Assembly (NCBI GenBank): GCA_002633005.1
Contig: NMRA01000216.1
Span: 115,499-179,498, forward strand
From: Phoronis australis
Taxonomy: Eukaryota; Phoronida; Phoronidae
Reading direction: 5' to 3'
DNA: 64,000 bases
Every line of letters starts with the position of its first letter. Position 1 is the first letter of the stretch. Below, in pieces: positions 23,100 to 36,029 of this stretch. A program made the position numbers and the translations under genes. The notes under the pieces were generated by a model, which saw only the letters and a list, made by a program, of their open reading frames with translations, was not told the DNA's origin and made no database searches.

Positions 23100-25250
23100 T
23101 TCAATTCCAAAAGATGTAGCCCATTGTCCTACTCCCCCAAACAATATATATAGGAAAACTGAAGACCAGATTGATGAGCTAGGGGAATTCTTCAGTTATC
23201 TATCAACAGGTGGCGCTTTTTGATTGAAATAAAGGTCGTGCTTGTGACAGTCGTCTGCTCCAAGTTCAAGCCTAAAAGTTTGAAACTTGGCTTTACGATT
23301 TAAAACACAATATGCATAGACACCCTAGACGTCTGATAACAAAACTTGCAGTTCAATGGCCAAAACTGTCTTGTTTTGGCTGATTGGTGTGCTGATAAAT
23401 AATGACATTACATTGCATCTATTTTATTTTTAAAAAGAATGTTTGTTTTTAGAGACCAAAAGCATGGAGCCTGACCACAAAGAATGTTTCTTTGGTTGGA
23501 ATTTCGACTGTCAAACGTGACTGCTGTCCGAGCAAACAACTGACATAATACGTTACAGCAAGATTTACTGTGATACTAAACACTTCGGATTTCAAGAAGC
23601 ACTAGGCAAAAACTGTCACCTTACTCTCAAGTGCTACAAATCTTGTGTTAAATCTACTAACACATCAAATCGACAAACTGACCTTTACAAACGTATGTTA
23701 TAGACGTTGTGTAATATGTCATGTAGTACGACATGTTACTGAAACAGGCCCTTGACACGTGTATTGCGTTGTGAGTAAATACCTTGGAGTTGGAGTGGCA
23801 CTGTGCTATTTCAGGACAGGACTATTGAAATTGGTCACCCTTGAATCTTCTCTAGTTCAGTTTGGTCTTTTTTGTACACTGGTTTCTGGTAACAGTGCCT
23901 GAACATCACATTATAAGGTTTTCACAAATTTTCATTTATCGTCTGATTGAAGATTTCCGCAACTCACACAAAATTTCTTCAGTAATTTTTTATCTTTTTC
24001 AAAACAAAAAAAATCTTCATGATTAATATTGATTAGAATGTCATGGTTAGTTCGTGTTTGTGGAAGTGATGCACCATATCATGTACAAAGTTTTTCAAAA
24101 CCACGCGCAACTTAGCAAAGTATTACCCGATAGGTTTGTAATTGTTGCTTAATTCATATATTTTACAAACACTGACAATAAAAATCCATGTGCATTATTT
24201 GGATGACTATGATTTTATGTGTGGATCTGTAACTGTTTCATCGAGTGTGGTGTTTTGTCCGCATTTTTGAAAGATAAACGGAACACTGTTGTAACTTTTG
24301 ACAATGATTTGACTAAATACTTGGTCTAAATGTCCAAACGTAACATTTACAAGTTTCCACTTGAAATTAAGAAATCGTGCCAGGTGTTCGAAATCGTTCA
24401 GTATTCGAAACAACTCAACAATGTATGAATGCTTGGATAAAAAACGCACCGACGGAGAGATGTTATGTTTTTAAGATGCATTGTCCGGATTGAATCGACG
24501 CTGTCTTGTACGCAGGGTATTATCTAAATGTCAGAATCGTGTTTTTACAGAAATATTTTTTTTCTGGGAAATCACCCTGCACAACATATTAGCCAGCAAT
24601 CGATATCTTTCAATCAAGCGGCCGAATATCATTACTAAGAAGAATGTCCTAAAATGTAATTCAGCGTCGCATATGTAATAAATTTCACACCTGAAAATCA
24701 ATTTAGTGCAAGCAATCACAGATTTAAAGACTTTTGCCAATCTTAGCAAATAATACAACGGAAAACAGGTGCAATGATTTCATTTCGTATGTTAGATATT
24801 AAAAACGACGAATCAATCCCATAGTGTATTACCTTGGAAAAATCTGTTTCCGTTTTGGCAATCTAAAAGAGATCGAAGAAACGATGTGTTGCGAGCGGGT
24901 CTCGACTTTAATTAATGTTTAGTATTCCCGAGTGTATTGTCTGTTACCTTGTGGATTGTTTCATTAATAACCCTTCATATCGCTGCAACTGAGTGACGTG
25001 CGTTAGGATTTCCCACTTCGTGACACATTGTCCGTCATTTCGTTGAAAGGTCTGCAAGTAGCAATTAACATTTAACGCCTTTGCATGCGTATTCCCGGAT
25101 ACTGTGAATTACTGAAGGGTAGGCCTTGGAAGTATCCGCCTTTCGTCTCATTCGTAGGCGATATCCATGTTTCCTGATGATTTCATATTTCCTGAAAAGA
25201 GCCTGAATCACGATTTTTATCCATGGGTGTTGAAATTACACAAAAGCACA
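23100..25250. other. Intergenic, nothing recognised
   Basis: AT-rich sequence with scattered short open frames (for example minus 24449-24207) that match no family I know. Confidence 0.4.
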
Positions 25251-25299
25251 CACGCCCTGTTCAATTAGTGCAGATCACCTGGGGGGTAAAGATGTTATC

Positions 25300-25390
25300 G
25301 GTGAAAAAAGCGATTTTCTGAGATCAATCTCAGCGTAGAATCGAACTTGGAACCATCGTGGTTGCAGCCAAACGCTGGGCTGGAGGAGCT
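25300..25390 (-). mobile_element. tRNA-like SINE fragment (family S2)
   Basis: On the minus strand it reads AGCGTTTGGCTGCAACCACG, then a B-box-like GTTCGATTCTACGC, then TGAGATTGATCTCAG. The same core recurs at 30325, 35280 and 38305, all in this orientation. There is no acceptor stem, so it is not a tRNA gene. Confidence 0.5.
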
Positions 25391-25399
25391 GAATAAATG

Positions 25400-27205
25400 G
25401 CTGCGTAATAAAGTGGTAGTCACTCCGTTCTGAATGACAACGACGAGTTTTGTAGTAAAATCACAAAAACTCGACGGATTATGTTACTTTACAGCTATGG
25501 TCAACGTTAATAACTTCAAAGAGTCTACCAATCTAGCAAAATCAGAAATGACCTTTATATTATGTCACCGTTGTCGCAATCCCCGCATCATTCTACGCCA
25601 CAGTCGCAGGAAATGGGAGTAAGGTAGCGCGAGTGCCAGGTCCTAAATGGTTACCGCATCAACATAAATGAGATGCTTTGTGTGAAGGCTTCTATAAAAA
25701 GACCATTTTCATTCGTCGTTCATCTCTCTCTTAGCCAACAATTCTAAAGATTTCAAACATCTGCATTTTCTTTCACTCTGAATGTCTCATATTTTGCATG
25801 GACTGCAATTTGGAGGTGGAAACAATTTACAAACACTCCCTGGTGATGAATTAGTCATGTGCCGTTCTCGGCGGTTTATTACTTATCCCAATTAGCTATA
25901 CCTGATATAGCTCATTGCTTGTCCTGATTGTTTGCAAGAACAAAAGTGTGAACGTCAAAGCACTGTTAATTAGTCGCTGCCAACGCACTCAGTGTAAGTG
26001 CATGAAAAGCAAGAATTTTTCTCATAAAACGAGCCATGCCATCTGAGACAATTAAGTATTAGAAATGGCTTTCCCTCGAAATGACAAGATCTAATATTGG
26101 AACTTTTTGTAAATGCACCTCAAGAAAATGCGTACTACATCATCGACCGAATTTCTGAGTCGTTTTACTTACCGACTTCATCCCTGATTTTGAAAATGCA
26201 ACTCTCCAAAGAACACATTAGAGGGGTTACGATGCCGTAGAAATGGCTTCTCTTACGTATGAAGATTGATTGCAGTTTCTGGTATAAGCATCCACCGTTC
26301 CCATGATTTGAGAAAAGCATTTACAGACCTTGCTACACCAAGAAATGGGCTAGGCTAGGTGCTTCCCCTAGCGCGGTTTTTTAGGACATCAAAGGGATTC
26401 TGGCGACAAGACGGTACGCCTCAGCCAAGCACCAAGTCTATTTATAAAGACATGTCCTAGTTATTTGAGCGTGTAAACCTTTGTTGGAAAGGAGAGTGAC
26501 TGCAATAATTTCCACCAGAGTAGGTTTGTCGTATTAGAGACACAAAGGGTATGGTAATGCACTGGTTGCAGATGAGTGAAGTGTAATCACTACACGCAGC
26601 TGATGCCATGTCCAAAAAGCACCCCTACCAACATTTGTGACCTGTGTGTACATGCAACTGTCGTACTAGGTTTCAATTACATTACCAGTACAAAGTTTCT
26701 ATGAAGAATGCATTTTCTTTTAATTTCGTTATTTCTCTACAAGCTATGCATATTGCTTCTCTTTAGCAACGCATAATTGTAACAAAGTTTCATGATATAA
26801 CTACGGGTGCTGTAAGTGAATATTAACACTGATCAAACGCAGACACCCAAAAATGTAGCCCTGCAATTTTCTTAGTCATTTAATTTTTAGAGTTAACTGT
26901 TAATAGGTATTTAAAAATAACTATAAAAAGGTGTTGAAATAAGGATTGTCACCTATCGGCGGCCTGGTTATATTTGGGGACCTAGCTTTCGGGCCAATCA
27001 TTTGGCAAATCCACGCTAATAGAATTTCTACGCAAGTGGACGAGAAAGTGTGCACTGTTCACCCCAGAGTATCCAACGAATTTCTCCGCACATTAAAGGT
27101 TTGATGGCGCCGTCACAGATTGAAGTAAGCTGAACGCACGCAGGCCAACTTGAATGTGTATTCCCCTAAGCCCAATACACATTGGGCTTGGGAGGGGGTG
27201 GATAT
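25400..27205. other. Intergenic, nothing recognised
   Basis: I see no coding match, no clear inverted ends and no simple repeat. Confidence 0.4.
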
Positions 27206-27209
27206 TGAT

Positions 27210-27850
27210 GGAGATAATTGCGGCCGTAAACAACGCGCATGTTAAAAGGATACCAAACCCGGCTTTGGCCTATTAATTAACACGCACAGACAACGACTTT
27301 ACCATCCAGCTCTCTGACACAAAATAATGCTCTGTAACCCTCGACAAACCTCAACAGTTTGGAGGAAAATTTGAAAACTTTCGAAGTCTAGTAAACGGGC
27401 TAGCGCGACCTACGCTTTTACCGAAGTATACGGCAACTGTGGGAAAAGGCCACCCTCCAAGGACCATAATATCCAATTTGTGAGATAGGGAGTATGACCT
27501 TTTAGTTGATTCCTGCGTTTATCTTTCAAGATTGACGCTAGTGATGTATTATCAGGTGACAGAACGAGGACTGGTTGAAATCATCAAAAGAGGGTTTAGT
27601 AGTCTTTTAAGCTTAAGAGTTTCAAAGTCAAAAAACGAACTGTAATTAAGGCAAACGACCAACATGGCTGCTTTTAAAATTGAAAAGTAAATATTGTCCG
27701 TCTTCGATTTTTTAAAATCGATGCATTATAAGAGAAATTAGCGAATGGGATTTCTTCAGCTACGCGCGTTAATTTGTGAACCGGTTAGGACGGGTGAGTC
27801 TCAATCTGGCTCTATAAGCTCCCTTTGACGTTGGAGTAACAAAACCCCAA
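27210..27850 (+). repeat. Dispersed repeat A, copy 2
   Basis: It matches 16690-17000 in the same orientation at both its ends. About 300 bp in the middle (27290-27600) has no counterpart in copy 1, so one copy carries an insertion or the other a deletion. Confidence 0.65.
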
Positions 27851-27989
27851 AAGTTAACATAGTAGTTGCCTCATGTCTTGGGGTTTTCGTCGGGTCACTG
27901 GCGGGGCTCTCCGTGTCATGTGGCCATCTGTGGGAGACACCTGACTACCGTTAATTGCTGTCACTTGTCACATCACAGTATTGAGGTGT

Positions 27990-28760
27990 CTAGGGGGCAC
28001 AGAACAATTCTCACAGGGTTTTGCCTATCAGAACACACGTCAATGGACTCTTCACCCTTTCTTCACTCTGTCAAAATCTGTATGCAAAGAAAGAAAAGTT
28101 TTGAGTCATTTCGCATCACAGGCCCTACAGATGAGCTCAGAAACTTTATTCTCTCTTGTATTTTTGACCCTTTCACTCTCAGTGAAATCCAAGCTAGACT
28201 AAGAAAAATAGGGGCAAAAAAACCCGCAAGTTCGGCACTTTTCACCCAAAAACCACCACTTCCCTGTCGATACTCGACTAAAGCCAACATTAGATGCCGA
28301 AAGCAAATTTCCTGCCGATTCTAAAAATTTGGTTCAAAAGTACTGTCAACAAACCATAGGCGGCGAACCATAGGGGGCCATAGCCCCCCATTTTTTCAGT
28401 GGTACGCCGCACGCGGTTTATAGGCGGTGCACCCCACGGGGGATGAGGGGGATTTAGCAACCAAATTTTTTAGTGCTGCGCCGCCCATGCTAACTTGTTT
28501 TTTTGCAAATCTGACTTGTTTGAGGGCCACCTGAAATCGCGGCCAATTTCTCAGTTGCTAAACAGAAATCCTTAACTACAACAGAGGGCCACCATATTGA
28601 AGAAGAGTTCAGCTACAGCCGAGCAAGTGGTCTTTTTTCATTCTCAGCATGTTCACATATACAAACAAACCACATTAATTTGGCCTACATACAATACCTA
28701 ACTAACAATTCCACAAAGTCTGGCCTACCCTAGATTTTAATATTTTGGCAGCACCCTAAC
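27990..28760. repeat. Dispersed repeat B, copy 1 (inverted relative to 38.5-39.1 kb)
   Basis: Its reverse complement matches 38460-39080 over nearly the whole length. Shared blocks include GGGTTTTGCCTA, CAATGGACTTGTCATTC-like, AACTTTATTCT-TCTTG and ATTCTCA-CATGTTCACA. This copy is longer because a MITE is inserted at 28355-28489. It shows no coding signature. Confidence 0.8.
28355..28489. mobile_element. hAT-like MITE nested in repeat B (135 bp)
   Basis: It begins CATAGGCGGCGAACCA and ends with the inverse GCGCCGCCCATG. Flanks CAAAC and CTAAC look like an eroded 5-bp target duplication. It carries internal GGGGG/CCCCC foldbacks. It is missing from the inverted sister copy at 38.7 kb, where the flanks are continuous, which confirms it as an insertion. 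Confidence 0.7.
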
Positions 28761-28999
28761 TGTTCAGTGCCACCTTTATACACCAGATGGTGTTTGACGA
28801 CCGCCAAGCACCGCCCACAGGTGGCCACGTGACAAGGAGATTCGCGCCAATGCTCCGACGAAGAACCCAAGATGTGTCAGAAAGCTAGGTTCTCACATAT
28901 AACCAGGCAGCTGATACAATACAATGTAACGGCGCCAGCTATGGACATTCATTCCACTATAAAAGGATGGTTTCGAATTGTGTGAATTGAGACCTTCTA

Positions 29000-29476
29000 A
29001 CAAAATTTTTATGGCAGCCTGATCGGGCTCCGAGCCACTGGCCAGGATAACAGGCGTTTTGTGTGATTAGAACTCAAAAAATCTAAACAATACAAATCTA
29101 AGTTTTCTTGTCTGTATCTCACGGAAAAATACTTCGAATTTATCTCCGAACAGACCCCGAACTACTGCTAAGGACCTTTGCCTGCCGAACTCTGTAAGCT
29201 ACGGCCGGGTGTGTCCAATTTTTAAGGGTTTTACGTCGAACTTTGATGATTTATTGGTGTTAAACGATGAATTCAAGCGATAAGCTGACACCAGTAACCC
29301 GTGTTGTGAACTTCTGAACAGACTGCGTGTGAAACATATTACGTCACTGCATAATTTCAGCACCTCCGTCTGCCGTCAGGTGTCAGGTAACGCAACCGTA
29401 CGTGCCGTTTTTGAGTAGAACTACTCGATCTAAATTGATACAAAATAGGTTGTTTTTTGGGTGGCATGCTCCTTAA
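29000..29476. mobile_element. Partial inverted copy of the TTAA-flanked transposon
   Basis: The reverse complement matches 18583 to about 19160, including the CAGGTGTCAGGTAACGCAAC-type block, the AAGCGATAAGCTGACACCAG block and the terminal GGGTGGCATGCTCC before TTAA. Only the left 0.5-0.6 kb of the longer element is present. Confidence 0.75.
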
Positions 29477-29479
29477 AGG

Positions 29480-30320
29480 GCTCCTACGAAACGTTGTAAG
29501 CTTCAAAAGGCGACTATAAGCTGCTGTCTGTCCAAAACAATAAATTGATTTTTGATTTAGGCTGCTTACTCTTATAAAACTGGTCTCATCGTGTCTCTTA
29601 CTCAAATTTGAATGTTGACCTGGACAATATGATCGGTGGTTCGTGATTGCTTGAGGCCTAGGGTCCGTTTCTTCAAAGTGACTTATAAGACAGAAATTCG
29701 GTCTTATACCCCACACTTCACAATTGTTGGATAAAAATTTAGCCAAGTAATTAAGAATTCAGAATTTTTAAATTATCTTAGTGCCTAACAATTATGTTAT
29801 ATTCTCAGAGACTTCGTGCTTATGCTTGAGACTTATTTTTTATAGTTGTATGGAGCGTAAGACTAAATTTCTGACTTAAATTATAGTCACTTTTTATGAG
29901 GCGCGACCCAGGTTTATTGAGTTGAATTAACACTTCCGGTCAATTATGTGTCAAACATAGTGTCAAGAACTAACAGTTCTTCCCAAAGCTAACCATTAAA
30001 CAGTCTGATGTCCGTCTGTGTTGAGGCCAAAATTTAGCGGCAAGTGGTCCAAATCAAAAATTAATTTTTTAGGTACTGGTTTATAACAGCTTCAACATAT
30101 GAGGCATAATTACTAGTTATATCTTCGCAGTTTTACATTTAAGCTGAACTGGTCTACTATGGGGCTTTGTTTCGTGTTGTTTTACCTATAACATGATTGG
30201 TGTTTAAGCATCCACCCGTTAGGATTCTAAAGCCTGAAATTTCTGAAATTCCTCCAACGTTTGTTGCAGTCAGTGCTTGGCTGGGCATAAAGGGATCTTA
30301 CCGGCGAGAAAAGGTATTTT
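29480..30320. other. Intergenic, nothing recognised
   Basis: Only the short recurring word ATAAAACTGGTCTCAT near 29575 stands out. I see no coding evidence. Confidence 0.4.
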
Positions 30321-30324
30321 TTTT

Positions 30325-30405
30325 AAATTTGATCTCAGCACGGAAACTAACCTGGAGCCACCGAGGTATCAGAGTACGTATTTTAACCGTATTCAACTGG
30401 TGAAG
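30325..30405 (-). mobile_element. tRNA-like SINE fragment (family S2)
   Basis: The minus strand reads CGGTGGCTCCAGGTTAGTTT, then CCGTGCTGAGATCAAATTT. It aligns to the B-box and downstream GAGATYGATCT of the copies at 25.3 and 35.3 kb. Decay in the B box is marked. Confidence 0.4.
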
Positions 30406-30409
30406 TGGT

Positions 30410-33255
30410 CGGCCTTGTATTCACCGATTTTTTCATTCCAAAGCTGTGGTCAAAGACTATAACTTCAAGAACTCTGTCCCATCCAATAACAACCTCAACA
30501 TTTCTTTCCAACGTTAAGCTCAAAATGTACATTTAAGCCGGGAAGTCAGATTTGGCGCTGTTCAGAGGCCTGCAGCACACGTAGTTATAATGAATAAAGT
30601 TTACTATAAAAGGCGAAATGTGCAATCACGTTTATTGTTTCCTAAATATCCCAACTTATGATTTTGAAATATCACGTTAAGCTTAATAATATGTTGTGTA
30701 TCGTCAAAGATAAATAAATTAAAATGTGTAACTTTTCTACACCAATAAAACTGCATTTTGCACTGCTTTGCTGGCGTAAACTTTTACACATATGAAATCG
30801 GTCTCATGGTAATCTTCACCATGATAGAGTTCCATTGCCGTCGTTTCCAATTTCCAATTTTCCAGTTCGAAGATGGAGCATGTAACGCAATGTCAGTAAC
30901 TCGAGTTGGTGACGGAAATTCCTTCACACAGTAAGGATGACCACGTGACCCATTTTAGCAGAGTAAAAGCTCTAATTTGATTGTGTTTTGCCCGCTTATT
31001 GAACAGACAGCTTAGACTCTGGTCATTGTTCATATACATTGATGAGACGAATAGAAATCACACTGAAGTCACAAGTTTGCATGATTACACTAAAACGCGA
31101 CACATAATTTCTGGCGCGTTTCAGAAAGGATGGTTATCCACGAGACGCTGGAGGCGGGAAATCTTACCCTTTAAGCATTGGAAGAGAGGCTACATACCGT
31201 TTTCGATTTCGTGAAACCGTTTAGAGGTGCTGATGTTGTAACATGATTTCTAGGATCTGATGGTCTATCCGCACCAACATTTATCTTATTTGCATTGACT
31301 AGAGGCTGGGGCAAATAGACCGACATATTTTGGAAATGGTGTGATAACGTTTTATTTAATCGACTTTAGTTTCGCATCCAGCCTCTATTAGCATTGGAGT
31401 CGGGTGTGCATCTCAAGAAGGAGGCCATTTTGCCAGATATTTATTACACTTACTCTACGATCTGATTTGTTAGCGTATTTGATTAATTCACATTGTCTCT
31501 GATTTTTCTCTGAAGAAAAATATTTATTCAATTGTTGACCCTGTTCCTGTTTGGACAATTTTTATGAGATACGGAAATAGAAGTAAAGCTGTACTATAAA
31601 CCATTACAAAGTGTTATGCTTCAGATTATCAGCGGGTATGGTGATCGCAATCTCGGCGCTCATCATCTGGATTATGACTCTAGTTACGCCACATAAGGTT
31701 GTAAAAGCATGATTGTTTTGTTTATGTTCAGCTGCTGTAGATACACTGTGTGATCTCATCCTTGATTGACCAATAAAGAACCAGACGTCAGATCTCTACA
31801 CCAATGTTAACAGTGACTGGATTCGAGACTTTTAGGGTAAGGTAGGGACTAAAGGCGTCGCCACAATATAAATAAATTCAATGAAAGAAAGTACCTTACT
31901 TACAAAACTGTTCAAACCTTCAAAATGCCCGACGGAAAATTTTAGGAAGATTGGCGGAAGGAACCGACAACGAACGTTTAACAACAAATTTAAACCGACA
32001 GAAACATCTGCAATACCTGTGTTATTTTCGTAGCCTCAAATTTCGCTTCGGGCGTGTTTCATGTCTGCTCATATGCGAATTTCAATTCCTTTTTCTGTTG
32101 TGATTGAAGTTCGCACATGCGCAGATATGAAACACCTCCGAGGGGAAATTTGAGGGTAGTGCCACCGATGTGTTCCGGATGCAACTGATAAACCAACTTC
32201 AGCGTATTCTAACGAACAGTAAACCAAAAATTTCTTGACGTTCGCTCGCCGCATACGCCCCAAACTATTTGGTTGTAGTGTGAAGGCGCCGTTACTCGCG
32301 AAGTATTATTAAGATCTTCAGTAATCAAGGGGGGTCTTCCGTAACCTCACCCCATCTCTTAATCTCTCTCTTCCTCTCCCCCTCTGACGTTGAGACAAAA
32401 ACAAACATGGGAATGCAACATTTATCAGTTCACTGGCCTTTACTCTGCGATGAGCATATTTTACTCAGATAATGCAGTCTGTCAATCCAAACTATTCAGG
32501 TCTAAAGTTCGAGAAATGAACGTCCAACGAATCATATGAATAGATTTCCACGACAGTGCGTTGTATTGAACGTTTCGCAGGACACCAGGAAGCCCGGGTA
32601 AGATGATGCTGTGTGATTCCCTCTCAAATCCTCACTCGAACTTAGTTTACATAATGTGACGTATGTAGCTTGGAATGTGACATCATTCTTCCTCTCATAA
32701 ACATCGGTACTCGCTCTTAGTCCTGATTGGTCCGTACACTCCGGAGTGGACAGTCATTTCTCTTTGACATGACGTACCTTCGGGGCAGGTACAACTAGAA
32801 ATACACGAAATGAAAATTTTGATTCAAGTTTGTTTAAAGCTGCATTTTGCTCTGATTTAGCTAGCTAAGATCGAAAATCGAATTAGGACTTTCATTATCA
32901 TACCAGCGGTCTCTTAGCATTCCATTACAATCTTCCGTAGAGAAATTCGCTATTTAGGTCAACAAATTTTAAGAGGCATTGTCATTGTTTAACCTTGATA
33001 AAAAGTGCCTGATTGTCAGACGCACTTCTTTTAATACCTGTTGCACAAGATGACGCAGTCTGCTTCTGAATTCCTTGGACAAAGCTGCCATGCGCACTGC
33101 GTGCTTTGACTGCAGAGTTTTCCTCCGTATAACGTCCTTCCGAGAGCCTGCGCCTCTTCATTTCTTTCAAGACACGTCTTTCTTTCAAAAACTGGGAACT
33201 GAAAAATATTCTTAAGTGTTACATGTTGAACAAGCGTTATTGACAAGTGAAAGCG
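30410..33255. other. Intergenic, nothing recognised
   Basis: The stretch contains a small inverted pair (TAGAGGCTGG at 31300 and CCAGCCTCTA at 31378) that could be an 88-bp MITE. Otherwise I see no gene or repeat. Confidence 0.4.
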
Positions 33256-33361
33256 TAGAGAGAGAGAGGGGGGAAAGGAAAGGGAGGGAGGGAGGGAGGG
33301 AGGGAGGGAGGAAGGGAGGGAGGGGGCGAGAGAGGGACGGAGGGAGAGAGGGAGAGAGAGA
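33256..33361. repeat. GGGA/GA-rich microsatellite
   Basis: The + strand is purine-only for about 100 bases, with (GGGA)n and AGAG runs. Many GGG tracts at 1-base spacing could form G-quadruplex or triplex DNA. Confidence 0.95.
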
Positions 33362-33399
33362 AAAACCATGTGCGATTGCTATAGTTTGCTCTTCTACAC

Positions 33400-35270
33400 G
33401 TTCACATGGGCGGCTCAGCACCGAAAAAAGTGGGGCTATAGCTCCCCTACCCCTTGTGGTGCTCCGCACAAGATTCAAAGCACCTGACCTTCTCTTTCCG
33501 TGCATGGTTCAGCGCATTGTTCTCTCGCGCACGCTATATCCTCTCGAGGACGCATGTTTTCTTCTACCGGACCACTTTTCGCGTCTCACGGTTATATCTC
33601 TTTGTTCATACGGTCCAAACCTGCTCTCGCACATTATTCCTAGCATGCAGACTCTATGTTATACCTCCCTACTTCATTTCCTTCACTGTTACCACTTCGC
33701 ATGGCATAATTGAAATTCTGTACTTACAAATCAACTCTAAAAGGTCCGTTTTTTAAACACATTCCCGCTAATTTTAGATAATTCCTTTTCAACAGAATCA
33801 TTTCACAACTTTTGCTTTTAAACCATTAAACTAGAAACAAATTCAAATATTCTTATATTAATAGGGTATTTAGTGAAAGTGCTACTGGATTCATTTTATG
33901 CTGAATAATGCAATACTTTATGCAAGGGAATTTAAGTGTATGTCACTCACGGTTGTTAGTGAGAGAAATATTATTTTTGACTGATTTTACGATATTCAAA
34001 TAATTTATTGAAAAAACTAAATGGTGACCAAAATAGTCCAGTAACTCAATTGTTTTTCCTTTAGCGGGGAAGTGGCACCGCGTGCTTGGAATGTTGTGCA
34101 GGGGAAGGATTGGTTGGTTCGTGGGTAATGAAATGTCTGTGAGACCGCAAAAATGGTCCGGGAGGTGGAATATGTGCGTCTGTGAGAGGAGAATAGCGTG
34201 CGCGAGAATTGTTTTTGCGCGGGAAAGAATGTGCTGTGTCTAATGCGATCCTTAATTTAGATAATATTGCCGCATTATGGTTTATCACGCAAGCTACACG
34301 TTTATGACTCTTGCGGACTGATTGCGTTTTTGTTAAAGTACTTAGTCCATGAATTGTAATATTAGTCGCGTGCAAGTAATATTCATTTCCGTGTGGCGAT
34401 CGTTAGATATAATTGTTCCCAAAACACTATAAACACACTAAATATGCGTGATTAAGACCTGCATCAAATAATTGAAGTCTTTACAGTCTGAATCCAGAAT
34501 GCACTTCCAGAAGAGTATTAAGGGAGGTAAAAAAATGGGCAAAAGAAGAAAAATCGAGCACCGCAGCTTCAAATAGAAAACACAGAAAACATTATAGAAG
34601 CCGCATCGACAGTGAAATGTATAAAATTGAGAGAGACAAATTTGTTTCCCGGTATACTAGATAGAATATTCAATTGCCCAATGTAAAGTCACACAACGTT
34701 TCCATAATGAGTACCGTGGCATCATGACATGCGAGCCAAAGAACGAATAGCAATGGCCGGAGTAAGAAGAAAGAAAGACTGACAAACTTGATGACAAGTA
34801 TTTGTGACCGCACAATACCCGCCAATTATGACAAAACTGTCGATAATTTTGTGATCATTTCTTTTAAAGATCGTGAAAAGCATGTAATTTTCCTGTGGCA
34901 ATATTTGTGTAGATTAGAGTTACAGACGGGATTTTTTAGGATTACTCGTAAGATTTATAAACGGGTTTTATGGTCACTCCTCAAGTATCGATGGTACTAA
35001 ATTTGCCTTTTTCAATACTACTTCAACGTTAACACCTCAATAGGATAGCACCGGAATACATCATAATTCTCTTTTGCACGCTTAAATTTTGCACATTCCT
35101 TGAAAGAGGAAGCCAAACCCCGCCTCCCGTGGAGTACTTGGAGTCGCATAAGTCGTCCCAAACCAGATGCCCACAGTCCCAAACATTTGAGCATGCATTC
35201 TGAGACCACAGAAAGAGTTCTTTCTACTGAAAAGACGGATTTTAGAGGGGCATTGTGGACATTATGGTCA
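33400..35270. other. Intergenic, nothing recognised
   Basis: Open frames here (for example 33216-33713) read through the microsatellite and match no family. Confidence 0.4.
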
Positions 35271-35274
35271 AATA

Positions 35275-35345
35275 AGGTGAATCCCAAAGATCAGTCTCAG
35301 AGCGGAATCGAATCTGCGACCGTCGCGGCACTGTCCAACGCTCTA
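35275..35345 (-). mobile_element. tRNA-like SINE fragment (family S2), best preserved
   Basis: The minus strand reads TAGAGCGTTGGAC (D-arm/A-box-like), then CGCAGATTCGATTCC (B box), then GCTCTGAGACTGATCTTTGG. The A-to-B spacing fits a tRNA head. The sequence continues in a non-tRNA body. Confidence 0.6.
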
Positions 35346-35349
35346 CGGT

Positions 35350-36029
35350 AACAGTTTCCTAAATTGTGGTTTCGTTTTCGTTTCATACAACTTTTGAGAT
35401 TTCAAAAGACAAACGTCAAATTCCTATTGTTTGATAGACCTTCATGCAAAAGTGAAACAGTTTAAGACAATTCCCAGCAGCGTTTTGGTGAACCGTGCAT
35501 AAAGCTTCGTGGCTGAAAGTCTCATTTGAATTCAATTAGCCATTTCTGAGATATGACGTTAGTCAAATTTTGAATTTTTCAGAGTCCAACATAACCTTGA
35601 CCCATTTAAGTATGGTTTTTGTTGGAATCTTAAAGGCGAAGGCATGTTGACTGACTCGTAAACAACAGCAAACGACGACCGAACTTATCACAACCGAGGT
35701 AGAACAATGACTGACTCGACAGCTCTCACAGTCAGACTACATGAAAAGAAATTGGCGCGAAATTCTTGCCTCTCGAAACGTCATTTCCGGAGTAGAGAAC
35801 GAATAGTTGATTAAATTACGAAAAGATATAATTAAGTGAAAAATATGTCTGGGATAATCAACGAACCTTATTTTTGCTAAAAATGACATGAAAAAAGGGT
35901 GCCTTCTCTTTTAAGCATTGCCCTTGTATTGGTAGAAATGCTAATTTCGTTTGAATTCGATTTTTTTTTATATTCGCACTTACTCAAACATCTCATGCAA
36001 ATTAAAACACGTCACACGTCGTTTATACT
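35350..36029. other. Intergenic, nothing recognised
   Basis: I see no coding, tandem or inverted structure. Confidence 0.4.

Noticed and set aside
27866-28324. 152-codon open frame on the + strand
   Set aside because: Lies in repeat B. The inverted sister copy at 38.7 kb does not keep the frame.
31300-31387. 88-bp MITE with TAGAGGCTGG ends
   Set aside because: Inverted ends are only about 10-14 bp and I saw no second copy, so support is too thin for a feature.
33216-33713. Arg/Gly-rich open frame across the GGGA tract
   Set aside because: Low-complexity translation of a microsatellite.
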